Shown in pieces: positions 1 to 11,779 of a DNA stretch of 64,000 nt. A model generated the notes under the pieces. That model was not told where the DNA came from. It did not search any database and saw nothing but the letters and a program-made list of their open reading frames with translations. Each line of letters starts with the position of its first letter. Position 1 is the stretch's first letter. The DNA comes from Syncephalastrum monosporum B8922. Taxonomy: Eukaryota > Mucoromycota > Mucoromycetes > Mucorales > Syncephalastraceae. The stretch is from contig JNEN01000817.1 of the NCBI GenBank assembly GCA_000697355.1, positions 113,531 to 177,530 of the forward strand, read 5' to 3'. Position numbers and translations under genes: made by a program.

Positions 1-430
1 AGGAAAGCAGCACGCGATACGGAAGGTGGGGTTCAGATAAGTTTAGATGGATATTTTATCAGCAAGCATGGTTGTAGGCGTGCATAAATTTGAGTTCAGC
101 GGTCGTTGGCATGGCGATGAAACAGCAACAATGGCAGCAGCAGCAACAAGGGAATGGGCCTTTCGTCATTTTTTACGAATGGTGACCTGTACTAAACAAG
201 CAAAAGGAAACGCTTCAGAAAGAATAGAGAGCATATATTACAAAAGAGAAAAGCCATAGAAAGTGAATATATCTAACCACTCAAAAACAACGTCATTTTT
301 TTTATTGCTTTTTCGCGCAACAGAAAGTGTACGCATTTGCTCCTCTCTCTTTTACTCTCGACCCCCCACGCACGCCCCCCTCTTCAACTTTTTTACCCTG
401 GTTCATCATCTCTTTCAAGCAACCAACGCC
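1..430. other. 5' flank of the cyclin gene
   Basis: There is no gene I can support here. The last 150 bases are pyrimidine-rich, which is typical of fungal core promoters and leaders, and they run into the start codon at 431. The short open frame at 47-259 is alanine- and lysine-rich, has no recognisable motif and is probably chance. Confidence 0.5.
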
Positions 431-1498
431 ATGTCTACCGTCCGGTTTGATCTCGCCAAGCATCCAACAAAAGACACGATCACCATGTTGACTTCTCTTC
501 TGGAGAAAGTCACAAAAGCAAATGACCATCCCGCCGATTTGAACAATAGCAGCAACAGCAACAGCAACGGTAGTAATAGTAGTCATCGGGGCCGTTCACG
601 AAGTTTATCGCACCCATCGCCTTATACTTGCTTCCATGCCCGGTCCATCCCGAGTATATCCATCCACGCTTACCTCTCCCGTATCCTTAAATATTGTCCG
701 TGCGCCAACGAATGTTTCCTCGCTTTGCTTGTTTATTTCGACCGTCTCTCGAAATCAAACTACGGACGGCAACCCCTTCGCATCGACTCATTCAACATTC
801 ATCGCCTCATTATCGCTGGTGTTATGATTGCAAGCAAACTCTTTTCCGATGTCTTTTTCACTAATACCCGCTATGCAAAGGTAAAGAGAAAGAAAAAGAG
901 AAAGAGAAAGGCTTAGGGAAAAGAGAAGAGGAATACACATGTGTCTTTGTTGTCCTTTGTATATTTATACCATTATTTTTATATGGATTAGGTGGGCGGT
1001 CTTCCCGTGGCCGAACTGAACGTCCTGGAAGTGGAATTCCTTTCTTTAAACAACTACTCTCTCTTTGTGACCATCGAAGAACTACAGCATTACGGCGACC
1101 AGCTCCTCCTGCACTGGATGCGGGAGCAAAATGGCTATGTCGAGCCACGCGTCCACCCCCGCCAGCTCAGAGACGAGTTCAGAAACGAGCTCATACCCCG
1201 TCTCCCTGACGGCGAAGAAAACGAGTATGCAGCCAGAGTCAGCAAGGCCGCACGTCAGCTTTCCATTGACAAGGGCGACCCAAGAAAAGACATGCATCGG
1301 AAATCAGATGAGATCGACCGCCACCGCACCTTCAAGCGCCCCAGCTTTACCTCCAGCAGTAGAAAGAACAGCCAGGATAGCAGTAGTCAGCATCTGCCAA
1401 CCCCGCCCGAGTCTTCATCACCCGACATCACCTCACGCGATCACCACCACAACCAGCAGCAGCCCTTGTTGCGCACTGAACATTACGTCCCATCGTAG
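431..1498 (+). CDS. PHO80-like (Pcl-type) cyclin
   Basis: Predicted regulatory subunit of a Pho85-type cyclin-dependent kinase, acting in phosphate, nutrient or cell-cycle signalling. Two exons (431-880, 992-1498) encode 318 residues; the intron 881-991 has GTAAAG and AG ends and the joint is in phase 0. The cyclin box covers about residues 60-200. It starts with FHARSIPSISIHAYLSRILK, continues with LLVYFDRLSK and VMIASKLFSD, and crosses the intron into GGLPVAELNVLEVEFL, the helix arrangement typical of PHO80-like cyclins. A serine/asparagine-rich insertion (residues 35-58) precedes the box. The C-terminal 90 residues are Ser/Pro/Glu-rich and probably disordered. The start at 431 was chosen because it follows the pyrimidine-rich leader and leaves a normal N-terminus; an upstream open frame from 263 lacks cyclin character. 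The family is confident; the partner kinase and pathway are inferred. Confidence 0.85.
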
Positions 1499-2369
1499 CT
1501 GGTCTACGTTCGAACATATTGTTCTGCTACCTTTTTCCTTTTCTTTTCTTTCCTTTTCTTTTCTTTACTGTTTTCTCTACTATTACTACTATCCCTTTTT
1601 TTCTCTCTGGTCCCTTGCCTTTTTCTCTTTTTCTCTGATTTGCTTCTCTCTCTCACACACTCGCTCACTCGCTCACATATTGTTTCTTCTCTTCCAACCT
1701 GTCATCTCTTCCTCTTTTTTTTTCTATTCTTTGGATATTCATATCACAGGCAAAAGAAGAAAGTGACAAGTGCAAGCCACCACATTATCTTTCTTTCAAA
1801 CGCTATACGTTATCTCATATATCATTGGATAGTCGCTTTCGACATTATCAATTACTCAACAATGCAGAATCACATCGGTTCGTGCGCTTGCTCCATTATA
1901 TTATATACAATAGCCTATTTTCATTGCTCGTCACGCGTTGTGTAGGATGATGCATGGGTGTGTTACCGCATCAAATGACCCCGCACGGTTGTATTACTTG
2001 ACTTTATCCAGAAAATCGTTTTTCTTGATTTCTGATGTTACGCGTGTGTGTGTCCCCCTCTCAGGGTTCCACTTTTGACGCCATCCGTGGAACCGCTTAC
2101 CGAGATCGGTGCACAGATCTATATCCTCGTTTGGACATATCACGTTAGCAGATCCATAACACAATAGCCATCAAATAAAATAGATCCTTGTCATACTGCC
2201 CCTTCACATGTGCAGCTCAACGTCAAAACTATGAGACACTCGTGAATCCACGTAGCAATACATGACGGGTCATGAAACATGAGAGACAAATGGATTGTAT
2301 GAAGCACGCAAGAGAAACAGTCAAGGCTAAATATGTAAGGATATGCAAAGCGAAAAGGATGGCATGCTG
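1499..2369. other. Convergent intergenic region between cyclin and malic enzyme
   Basis: 3' flanks of two converging genes. Positions 1540-1700 are almost pure C/T tracts on the + strand. AATAAA-like motifs are present (for example ATAAAATAGATC near 2174), which would suit polyadenylation. I see no gene. Confidence 0.5.
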
Positions 2370-4598
2370 TTACGATGCAGGTGTAGTAAGCTCGTATTGA
2401 GGGTATTCAGGATACCACATAAAGTCCCTGACGGCCTGTTCGGCCTCCTCAACTTTGAAAGATATGCGTGCCTCTCCTGTCTCAACTGCTTTGCGCACCA
2501 CTGCCGTCGCTACCCGTGTCGATATCTCACGGGCCTGCTCCACGTCGGGTAGTAAGCTTTTTGTCGGATCCTGGACTTTCACTGCTGCTGAGCATTCGCT
2601 AATCGCGTTCGCCGCCGCAAAGATCATCTCCTCCGTGCAGTGACGCGCTCGGCTCACGATGCAGCCCAGACCAATGCCGGGAAACGCAAACGAATTGTTA
2701 CACTCGCCAATGTCATAAGAAGTGTCTTTGTAATGTACCGGATCAAAGGGTGAGCCCGTCGCTATGAGCGCCTTGCCATCCGTCCAATGAATCAGATCGT
2801 CTGGCTTGGCCTCGTGCAAACGCGTTGGGTTTGAAAGGGGGAAGATAATCGGGTGCTCGCATTGTTCGCCCATAGCGCGCACGATCTCCTCCGAGAACGC
2901 GCCGCCCTTGGTGGAACACCCGATCAGGATCGTCGGCTTGACGGTTTTGACGACATCCAGCAAGCCCAGGCTCTTGTCCGTGTCGCGCCGTGCGTACGTC
3001 ATCTGCTCCTCGGAAATAGGTTGCGTCTTTGATGTGAGCAAACCGGGCTTGTCAATGCACCAAAAGTAGCGCGCTGCATCCTCTTTTGACACCGATGTCG
3101 TGTGCTCAATGTAGCTACGGACCTAATAAAGCCAGACAGCGTTAGTGAATTCATGAGACACCCAGCTCCAGGCCATTCATACCTGGTCCGCAATTCCAAT
3201 GCCGGCCGTGCCTGAGCCAAAAATCACGATGCGTTGGTCGCGAATATCCTGCTTGAGGAGTTTGAGTGCGGCCATGATGGACGCGAGGGTGACCGCACCC
3301 GTACCCTGAATATCATCGTTGAATGTGGCCATCACAGGCTGGTAGCGTGTCAGCAATCGACGCGCGTTCGTGAGACCAAAGTCTTCCCAGTGTAAAAACG
3401 CACTCGGGAAGCGTTTTCGAACGCAATCGACAAATTTAGCCACGAACGCGTCGTACGCTTCACCGCGCACTCTTGCCTCACGCCAGCCCAGATACAAGGG
3501 GTCTTTGCGCAATGTGTCGTTATTTGTGCCCACATCGAGCACCACCGGAAGGACCCGGCCGGGATGGACTCCCGCCAGCAGCGTATACAAACACAACTTG
3601 GCGACCGAGATAGCGACGCCGCCGACGCCTTGGTCACCGATGCCCAGGATTTCCTCGCTGTCCGTGACGACAATCAAATCCACGTCATTCGGATGAACGC
3701 TGCACTGAGTCGCGCCTTCGACCAAGACATGCTCGAGCTGGGAGGGCTCGGCGTAGTTAAGATAGACCCCTCGTCTACAAATGACATCAGCATGACACCT
3801 GGTGGTCGGATTTCGTGACGTACGGGCGCAAAAAAACGTGTGAATAGTCGGCAATATAGTCGCCTTCGGTAGGTGTGTACACGATGGGAAGCACACTCTT
3901 TAGATTTTTGAGCAAGAATCTGAAAAAGAGCACCTCGTTTTGATCATGGATACCTGGTTTGTTTTTAGAAGATAAGGATGAGCAAAGCGGAAGCGTCAAA
4001 GATATCAACTTACTTTGCAAAAACGCGTTTTTATGGATAGGCTGTTTCAAGTCGTCGTACTGCTCTTGAACACGGGCTACCTGCTCGTCGAGCGTATTGA
4101 CAGAGTAAGGCAGCAAACTGCAGATTTCGAATGTATGGCGCTCTTCTTTAGTGAAGGCTGTACCCTTGTTCAGGAGTGGATGGCTCAACAGGATCTGGCC
4201 CGTTAGATAGGTGCGGATCGATTGCACGTTTCCGGGCTTATCTCCATAGGTATGTGTCTTTTTTTTGGAGTGAATGTTTAGAGGGGGATCCATGGTATGT
4301 TTTAAAGGCGTAAGAAAGAAAAAGCGGAAGAAAATGAAAAGATTTGTCTGCATGATTTCTTTTTCTTTTTTTTTTTTTTTTGTGTTGTGTATGAATAGCA
4401 AGGGATAGTCCACCAAGATGACCGACAAATCGGGTCCATAGAAGAAAGAAAGAAAGGCCAGCAACGTGATAACAGCGCTCGATCCTGCTGATATGCGTAG
4501 CGCAGTTACTACGAAAGAATGACAGCAGTTATAAAGAGAAAGCAACCAACCGCCCAGTGCTTGGCACTTACATAGGTTTTAACTTTCGCGTGTGACAT
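2370..4598 (-). CDS. MAE1: NAD-dependent malic enzyme
   Basis: Converts malate to pyruvate and CO2 with reduction of NAD(P). Predicted exons: 4572-4598, 4014-4257, 3824-3953, 3183-3774 and 2370-3122, giving 581 residues, the usual length for eukaryotic malic enzymes. Visible signatures are VLPIVYTPTEGDYI in the N-terminal domain, the block VVTDSEEILGIGDQGVGG characteristic of yeast-type Mae1, LDVGTNND, the FNDDIQGTGAV metal-binding segment, and the Rossmann motif FGSGTAGIGIADQ. All joints keep phase. The first exon (nine codons) is inferred from a good GTAAGT donor. Starting instead at the ATG at 4293 also keeps frame, so the N-terminus is uncertain. I see no clear mitochondrial presequence, so a cytosolic location is possible. 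Product confident, cofactor preference inferred, start uncertain. Confidence 0.9.
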
Positions 4599-4860
4599 TG
4601 GCTTTCAACTCTCGTACCCTCTCGTGCCAGTGTCTCGTACCAGTGATTGATTATTTGTCAACCGCGCCATTGGCCCTTTGACTCAATTATTATTCACCAC
4701 ATTATTGTACTGGATGCATGGATAAGGCTGAGGCACACTAAAAAAGAAAGACTCCGGTCGGTGCAACACAGGCCGTGCGTTTTTTGCCAATCCAATCACT
4801 TGTCTTTCCTTTGCTGCCGTTCCTTTATTGTTCTTCTTCCTCTGCTGCTCTCCTTGGCGA

Positions 4861-6224
4861 ATGGCGAATCCGTTCCTAACGAGCCAACTCGATACACTCA
4901 AGGAAGCCTTTCCTACTCTTGATTCTGATATCATTGAACATGTTCTTGATTCTCACCGTGGTCATGTCGAGCCTGCTTTTGAGACCCTGCTTGGCATGAC
5001 AGACCCCTCCATTTCTACTTCTACTTCTACTTCTGCTTCTACTTCTACTTCTGCTTCTTATTCATCACGGCCGCTGCCACCGCGAAATGCACCGCGTCAT
5101 GGCATTTCAACTTCCAACCTCGCTTCCAGAGCACCCGTATGTTGGTCTTTCTTTCGCTCTTAAATCATTGACTTATTGTACCGTACCATATCACACTATC
5201 CATGATAGCATCCTCCCCTGACTGGACAACGCGCGAACAGTATCGAGAGTGCGACCAATGTAATTTTACAGGAGCTTACTTAACACGGCAGAGACTGAGT
5301 CCTTCCCTTTTCTTTTGCGTAACCATAGCCATTTGTCGATGCTCGGCAAGAATTTGCGCAGTGGCGCCAAGACTTGGCAAAAGAACCTCGCTCCCGCATA
5401 CGTGCAAGAAGACCTGACCCTCCTCGACACGTCTCCACGTCCTCCTCTTCGCCATGTACGTCATGTAACGCTTTTTGTCATTCCTAACTCCTCTTCTTCT
5501 TATAGCTGGGTTTTCCCCAACCATCCCTCAAGACTGGAGAAGTATGTTAAAATCGACCACGATTGAGATTCACCTGACTCACCTGTCTTCGTTGCTCCTA
5601 GACTACCACCGCGACCGATCCGTCATCAAAGACGCGATTGCTACTAGTACAGGTAGCGACTTATATTAAAAGAACTGTCAGAATCTTACCGTCGGTATCT
5701 TATGCAGCGGCTGTCAAAGCGGCCAGCCACCTCGTCAATACCACAACAGCTTACTATCAAAGTAATCGATCACGCCCCAGGTAAGAAAAACATTTTTAAA
5801 GGCCTGATGGAACAGACCATGTTGCTAACAAGGTATACCTTCTAGTGATACTGCAAGCATTCGATCCGTGCCGGCTGATCCTCCATTTCGGGCCTACGCC
5901 TTGACCACCCAAAGCGAGACCACCCTCAGCCAAAACAATACGGGCATCAGCCGTTCACGGCCTTTGCCCCCACGACCTCCCTCTCAACACCATAACTCTT
6001 CGAGAGAACGACCGTTGCCTAATCGACCTGTGCCTTCTGTGCCCTCAGTACGACGTGTTCCTGTACGATCACCCTCCCCTCAGCCATCAGCCAGCTCCAG
6101 TACCAACCCTTTTGATCCCAGTGCCGACGACAGTCCTCCGCCTCCTGCTTATGAATCGCATCATCACGATGCTTATATAGATCCGCAGGACGTTGACCGC
6201 GTGTTGCGCCAGCGGGCCGCTTAA
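4861..6224 (+). CDS. CUE-domain ubiquitin-binding adaptor (Cue5/TOLLIP-like)
   Basis: Predicted ubiquitin-binding adaptor, possibly an autophagy receptor like yeast Cue5. Seven exons (4861-5136, 5209-5259, 5329-5455, 5506-5541, 5602-5652, 5708-5780, 5846-6224) join in frame to 330 residues. Residues 6-48 form a CUE domain: LDTLKEAFPTLDSDIIEHVL followed by a helix containing GHVEPAFETLLGM. A Ser/Thr repeat follows, then EFAQWRQDLAKE, and a helical stretch VIKDAIATSTAAVKAASHLV. The C-terminus is proline-rich, with several RPLPPRP-type SH3 ligands and a PPAY motif (a WW-domain ligand, as used by Rsp5-type ubiquitin ligases). The small middle exons were chosen because only this combination keeps one open frame. 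The CUE domain is confident; the precise role is inferred. Confidence 0.8.
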
Positions 6225-6515
6225 CAGTCCTCATCCGTGTACATCTCTATAAAGCTTCGCTTTATTTGTCTAACTTTTTTTTTTTTTGCAGTAAAAAATT
6301 CTATATCTTACACAATGTCTATGGATGTTCCAAAATTTTACTGCATGCTGCTGTGGAAAGCTTGTCGCCCGTCCAAGATGAGGCCTCAATGCCATATACT
6401 TAATTATACATTCCAAGTCATCGTAGCTTTCTCATCGATGGGCCGGGTATCTGGGAAATAACTATATGACCATTGCGGGGCATTGAATATAGAATAGGCT
6501 ATGTAAGGTTTACTA
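6225..6515. other. Convergent intergenic region
   Basis: Short AT-rich spacer with a 13-base T run near 6276-6288, between the stop codons of the CUE gene and the zinc-finger gene. No gene seen. Confidence 0.5.
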
Positions 6516-7253
6516 TTACGGATGCACACTCCTGATATGCCGATACTTGGAACTTCTGTGCTGGAACAGCTTGTGGCAGATGTGACATTCGTGGCGGCCA
6601 GTATGTGCAGCATGGACTACCGTTTCGTGTCGCTTCAAATCACTAGGACGGTGGAAACGACGATGGCATGTAGTGCACTTCACCTTTCCGTGCCTTTCCT
6701 CATGTTTGGGATTCATCACCTTGGATGGCGACGCTATGCCCTTGGGCCGTTGTACACCCGGATGCATACGCGTAACATGCCGCCGAACGCCTGACATATT
6801 TTCAAATGTCTTGCCGCACGTTTTGCATGCTGCTTCATTTTTGGGTTCCAATTTAGGATGCTTCACCCGGATATGGCGCGCCATGCTGCTAGGCGTGAGT
6901 GTGACATCGCAGTGCGGACAATCCTCGAATTCAGCAGCTTTGCGCGGATGGTGTGCTTTAGCATGCAACGTCCTTATGTGCGCATCGAGAGTCGTTGGCC
7001 GTACAAATCGTTTCCCACACAGTTTGCAAACATGCATCTTCGTCACTACCACATTTTCGTTCGATTGTCTGGTATGGTGGGATTCGCTGGGGCTCTCGGA
7101 AGATTTTTGGTCACTTCACAGTTATTTGCAACACGTGGGCATGCACTCGTGAGGAAAAATATACGGTATAAGTTCTTTGACTTACGGATAATATGGATCA
7201 TCCAACGTAAAGTAAGCCAAAGTATTTGTGAGTGCTCTCCAGAGGAAACTCAT
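6516..7253 (-). CDS. C2H2 zinc-finger protein, five fingers
   Basis: Probable nucleic-acid-binding protein or transcription factor. The first exon (7186-7253) encodes a short hydrophobic/acidic leader beginning MSFLWRALTN. It joins through a GTAAGT...AG intron (7114-7185) to the main exon 6516-7113, total 221 residues. Five zinc fingers follow one another: CKLC-X12-H-X4-H, CPHC-X12-H-X4-H, CKTC-X12-H-X4-H, CTTC-X12-H-X4-H and CHIC-X12-H-X4-H. The last finger ends two residues before the stop, so there is no separate effector domain C-terminal to the fingers. A Ser-rich linker (about residues 24-42) separates leader and fingers. The upstream exon is inferred from the open frame and splice sites; an internal start at 7037 would give fingers only. 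Targets cannot be predicted. Confidence 0.75.
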
Positions 7254-9042
7254 TTTCAAAAGTCGCTCTACGTGATTTTAGGATAGTAAAGAGAAAAGAA
7301 ATAAAAAGCGGGGTATTGAGAAGCGATAGAAAATAACCCCGAGATGTTATAGCCTTACATCTTGTTTGTTGCTTCACTTTATACGCTTAAAAGCGTATAT
7401 TGTGGTCCTTCAAACTCTAGTAAAGGCATGGTGATAGCATTTACTGTGAAAATGTTGTGCACATAGATGGGCCGATGTAAAAATAGTTCTACCTAGTCAT
7501 CCAATAGATCAAACGCTGTGACTCACGACGGTTATTTAATAAAGGATGATTCATAAGAGCTCTTGTACGCTTACCCAAATATCTCCCAGCATGCTGTTTG
7601 AATATCCTTTGACGCAGTGATTTTATTTCTGTGATCCACTTCCATTTGCTGTAAAGTTCATGCGTTTTATTGTTACACAACTTAACGCTGGATCATCGTG
7701 TAACTTATCCCTCGGCTTGTCTGCAACAAACTGCCTTCTATAAATCACTCTGCCACAAATGTAGTGACATGCAGAAGTGCTCAACAGAATAGCCACAAAT
7801 TTCCGTCAAAGCACTTGTCTGATAACCCCGAGCTAGACCATCTGACACTACAGCAAGCTGTACAAGTCTGCGTGTTTTTAATACAATTGAATATCCATAC
7901 TTATGCTTCTTATCATGGTTAACCAACAGACTTTCCTTCTATCCTCTGTGAATACTGTCATGAAGATAACACCACGAGGATTCTAACATGAGGAAGAGCC
8001 AAAGACATTTCCCAATATATACGCGCTACCAAAGAAGAATATGCCAATGGGATTGGGCAGGTATGGAATAAATGTCATATACGAAGGGTTTCGACAGTGA
8101 AAGAAAAACTTTTCAGAACACGAATACGTGTAACATGACATACGTGTAGACGCCCATACAACAAAGGAGAGGCACGTTTGAATACAATTTTCTTTAGGTG
8201 AGTTGTCGAGCAAGTGTGATTCTGCTTCGGTGTGACATACATTAGTTGTCTAGAGCCAGGTTTTTCCAGAAAAAAAATAGACGATAAATCTTACAATATG
8301 TCACACGCTTAGACGTCATGTGTCTACTGGTACAAAACTCCGGATCAATATTCTGTTGACATTACCGTAGGCGTGTGCAAGAATACACTGCTGGAAAGAT
8401 GTCAGAACCACAAGTATGGACCCGTGCAAAAAGTCTGGACCATTGGGTGGCATGGGAGTGACGCATGTTACACAACACTTATGTTGTCACTTGAAGCATT
8501 GTCAGTACAGATAGCAAGTTTGTTCTCATATTTTTATATTCTTCAGTGACGACCCAAGCATCAGAATACATTATGGAGGGCAAGCTCTGTGAGAGCGCGT
8601 TCAGACTGCTTACGAATCTTACAATATGCCTTTGTCTTTGTTTGTTGTCGCAGAAATGCTAAGACCGTAAGTAAGGTAAGGTTATTTCGTGTAACGCATG
8701 TGAAAGCATGATGTTGGGTATTCGTGCATGAATTTTACGTAGAAGATCCTGTCAATGATTGAATGCGTAGGATGTTTGGTTCTATCTGACTTTCTGTACA
8801 GTATCTCATTTTTCCCAATTTATCATGAACTGTATTGCACGTGCCAATCGTTGATCTTATTTTCTTCTGATTGATATTGGCTTAAGAATGAAGTGATAAA
8901 TAACAATGGCCATGGAAGTTACCATAGCTCCGTTAGAGAAAGTCCCAACCCAGCGGTAATGCGATCATGGCGCAGCATGCTGCGCGTTAAACGTAAAAAA
9001 AGGGTATCTTCTCTCTCCATCCACCTCACTCTCTCTTCGATT
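7254..9042. other. Gene-poor region with possible decayed coding sequence
   Basis: About 1.8 kb with no intact gene. On the minus strand, three short open stretches (7983-8213, 7738-7926, 7489-7680) follow each other with interrupting stops and have protein-like composition, for example KWKWITEIKSLRQRIF. They might be the remains of one old coding region, possibly a mobile-element protein, but I cannot assign a family. Positions 8800-9042 form the promoter side of the next gene. Confidence 0.35.
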
Positions 9043-9822
9043 ATGACTGCTCCTAAAGACACCAATCTTTCTGACCCTACCGACACGCCTACAGCCGATT
9101 TGGCAGGCCAAAAACGCGCATCTCCCGCAGACGAGGAGAACTATGAAGACTGCTATGTTGCTGATTCCACTACACGCAAGCGACGTGGAATTTCACAAAA
9201 AATAAACGCTGAATCAGCAAGCTCTGAGGCTGTGCCAGCAGCGGATGCACCTACGATAAATGTGACGGGTCAAAAACGCGACGCGGCTGTTGACGAGGAG
9301 GATCAAGATCATTCCCCACGCAAAAAGGCAAACGTGGCGACTAAGAAACCTGACTGGACACTTATTTTCGGCGCAACTCATGACCTATACGGTGGCTATT
9401 GGCGTGTGGCGCATCTAGATCACTTTGAAGAGCACTGGGATTCCTGGCACACGGAAGGATTTTGGTCTGACCCCTACGAACGTGAAGCAGACGCAGCACA
9501 TACAGCTCCTGAGGAAGATGACGACTCGGAAACGACAATCTCTGACGAAGAAGGCGACTCACAGCATGAGACCCACCCTCCTTTAAGAGACTTGTCTGGC
9601 TACATCTATACACAAGGCATGGCTGTGCGTTTTATAATGGTGACGTCGTCAGGTTTGGATGAAGACGAAGAGGAGCAATGGTACGACGCTGTGGAGGACA
9701 TGTTGTCCGATCGCGATGATGGATCAGACAGCGAGTCTTCGGAAGAGGACCAATGGTACGATGCTGTGGAGGGCAGACTGTCCGACGAACACGGTGGATC
9801 CGACAGCGAGACAGACGCGTAG
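9043..9822 (+). CDS. Acidic protein with internal duplications, unknown function
   Basis: Single-exon gene, 259 residues from the ATG at 9043 (MTAPKDTN). That ATG was preferred over an in-frame upstream ATG at 8905 because it follows a pyrimidine-rich leader. No family is recognised. The N-terminal third has two copies of a basic/acidic element (AGQKRASPADEEN and TGQKRDAAVDEED), each followed by an R/K cluster (TRKRRG, SPRKKAN) that could act as a nuclear localisation signal. The centre (about residues 104-145) is aromatic-rich: DWTLIFGATHDLYGGYWRVA, then HWDSWHTEGFWSDPYE. The C-terminus carries two copies of an EE-Q-WYDAVE unit separated by D/S/E-rich acidic stretches. The composition suggests a nuclear or chromatin-associated acidic protein, but this is inference. 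It sits alone in a gene-poor stretch and may be lineage-specific. Confidence 0.7.
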   Translation: MTAPKDTNLSDPTDTPTADLAGQKRASPADEENYEDCYVADSTTRKRRGISQKINAESASSEAVPAADAPTINVTGQKRDAAVDEEDQDHSPRKKANVATKKPDWTLIFGATHDLYGGYWRVAHLDHFEEHWDSWHTEGFWSDPYEREADAAHTAPEEDDDSETTISDEEGDSQHETHPPLRDLSGYIYTQGMAVRFIMVTSSGLDEDEEEQWYDAVEDMLSDRDDGSDSESSEEDQWYDAVEGRLSDEHGGSDSETDA

Positions 9823-11456
9823 AAAAGGCAATCAAAAAAAGCTGTAGTAAGAAGACACCATGGCAACCAATCGATGGCTCGGATTCCCAGACACTACTGT
9901 TATGTTCGAATCTTGCGAATAGCTGAAGCCGCTCTCCCATAATCACTGCTGCTACGACGACAACCCATCATCATTTCACGGTGCGGTAGGGATTTTTCCA
10001 CTATTTTTCCATTAAACCACCTGTATTCTAATTTCTTCTTTTAAATGACACAGCAGTGGCAGGTACACTACGCTATGCCGCGCCTGGGCTACATCTTCCC
10101 TACAGACTGCACCAACCAAACTGAGAACTGTTTCGCGTAATCAGAAGTCGCGACATCCTTGACAAACAACGTTCTACAGAGGATATCTCAGGAACAACTG
10201 CGTCCAGACGTTTGCTACTTCGCCATTGGGAGCACAAGGATTTCAAGCATTTCTTTCTTTTATCTACCTGGGTAGATTCTTATAGTATAGCGTAGGCCAT
10301 TATTTGGACTGAAAACTATATTAATTAACGCTTCTTAGGAAACTTGATGCCATTGTCCTTGTTCTCTCGACCAATATGATCCGGCTATGGAGTTAGCTCA
10401 TATCTCGTATGAAGCCACGACAGAGACAGCATACTTTGTCACGCCAATCACTCATCCTACTCTTGATTGAAAACGGTGAATCCGAAATAGTATAGACGCG
10501 TGCTCTTGAAGGACAGTCGAAGACAAAATAAAAATTTGGATGGAAGGAGCCAATGCTTTTGGTATCCAACATCCAATTTTGTATCAAAGTGCATCCCTTG
10601 GCGTCACATCAGCTTCAGCTTACAGCAGTCGAAAGTGGACGAATGATCCCACAACTTACTTGAAGGCGTCTATGGACTCCCGCAACTGCTTATACGGTAT
10701 GGTCACCAGAAGGAAGGTAAGAGGTGTTTCGGATTCCGGTTCATACATCGATCAAGTCTTGATAAAGCCCTGGTCTTTTGCACACGATAATCTATGTGTG
10801 TTTTCCACAACCGACCACTGAGCATGACCTATAATATCTCTAGTCTTGCTTCCTCCTCACGGGGCATACGCATTTCCAATCAATCAAGGGATTCTTTTCT
10901 TCCAGTAGCATCTGATCTTGAGCTCTCCTGCCGCACCAGAAGCTGACGAGAAGAACGGGCTCTCAAGTGGTCAGGAACGCTGCCAGTCGAAATCTCAGCA
11001 CATGTCGCCGCTGCCATTGAGACGCGAATGTGCTAGTGAGTAAAGTTGTACTATATGTGTATATTTTATTTTTGATGTTTTATATATGTTTTATATAGTG
11101 ATATATTCAGTAAATGTGCTTCGAAATGTAACACCATATTGTTCCGTTCGCCTTTACATCAGTAATTTTTCCGCTTTTGCGCATAACAAGAGTATTGCTC
11201 TACGTGAACGCAGCGTCTCTTACAGTGCACTGAATCAATATGATTTCCCGTCGGTGGCTTTTATCGCACAAGTTTCTTTTTGTAGACCAGTGAATTTGTC
11301 ATTGCTGAATATAGAGTGGGAGACAGATTGGGCCAACCGTCAGAACTGCTGCGGGCTAATGTTACACTACATAGAGATCTAGACGTATACGTGGACGTCA
11401 TTGCAAGAACAGATTTATGCCACCCCCTGGATGTTTCGGTATTATTTAGTTGTTAT
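9823..11456. other. Gene-poor spacer
   Basis: About 1.6 kb without a supportable gene. Short open frames (for example 10540-10821 on + and 10393-10587 on -) overlap each other and show no domain, codon pattern or splice context that would support them. Confidence 0.45.
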
Positions 11457-11779
11457 TTAACCATAGAACCAATATTGGACTCTCATATCATCATAGACAC
11501 AGATGTTTAAGCGGCCTGGGCGCAGGTCCATGGTGACGGGATCGCCATTTTTAATGATACGATGATGCTTCGGCAGCTGGGTGATTGGGAATGTCTAAGC
11601 GGAGGACATCGTGAGCCCAATGTAATTAACAGGTTGCCACGCTAGCACAGCATACGTACCTCCTTTGTGGGATCCTGAGCGGCAATTTGAGCAGCAGCAG
11701 CTTCGTCTTCGACAAGTATTTTATCAGGTAACTTGGCCCACTTCTGTTTCTCTTCGTCTGTCGGTTTTAACATATCCAT
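11457..11779 (-). CDS. Small I78-type peptidase inhibitor, copy 1
   Basis: Predicted small serine-protease inhibitor of the I78 family (potato inhibitor-like fold). Two exons, 11660-11779 and 11457-11594, encode 85 residues (40 + 45). The second exon contains FPITQLPKHHRII, then DPVTMDLRPGRLNICVYDD. This is the family pattern in which a reactive-site loop is followed by a V-T-x-D-x-R-P-x-R-L-N core and a terminal beta strand. There is no signal peptide, so the protein is probably intracellular, as is usual for fungal protease-B-type inhibitors. The intron (GTACGT...AG, 11595-11659) lies at exactly the same codon as in the paralogue at 12.6 kb. A TATA-like element on the minus strand lies at 11833-11842. 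The family assignment rests on the core motif; the target protease is unknown. Confidence 0.75.

Noticed and set aside
8230..8306. Inverted repeat GTGTGACATA...TATGTCACAC as a miniature transposon
   Set aside because: Only 10 bp and no flanking duplication; likely chance.
8287..8628. 14-base direct repeat AATCTTACAATATG at 8287-8300 and 8615-8628 as a target-site duplication
   Set aside because: Repeats of this length are expected by chance in 64 kb, and no inverted terminal repeats or transposase lie between.
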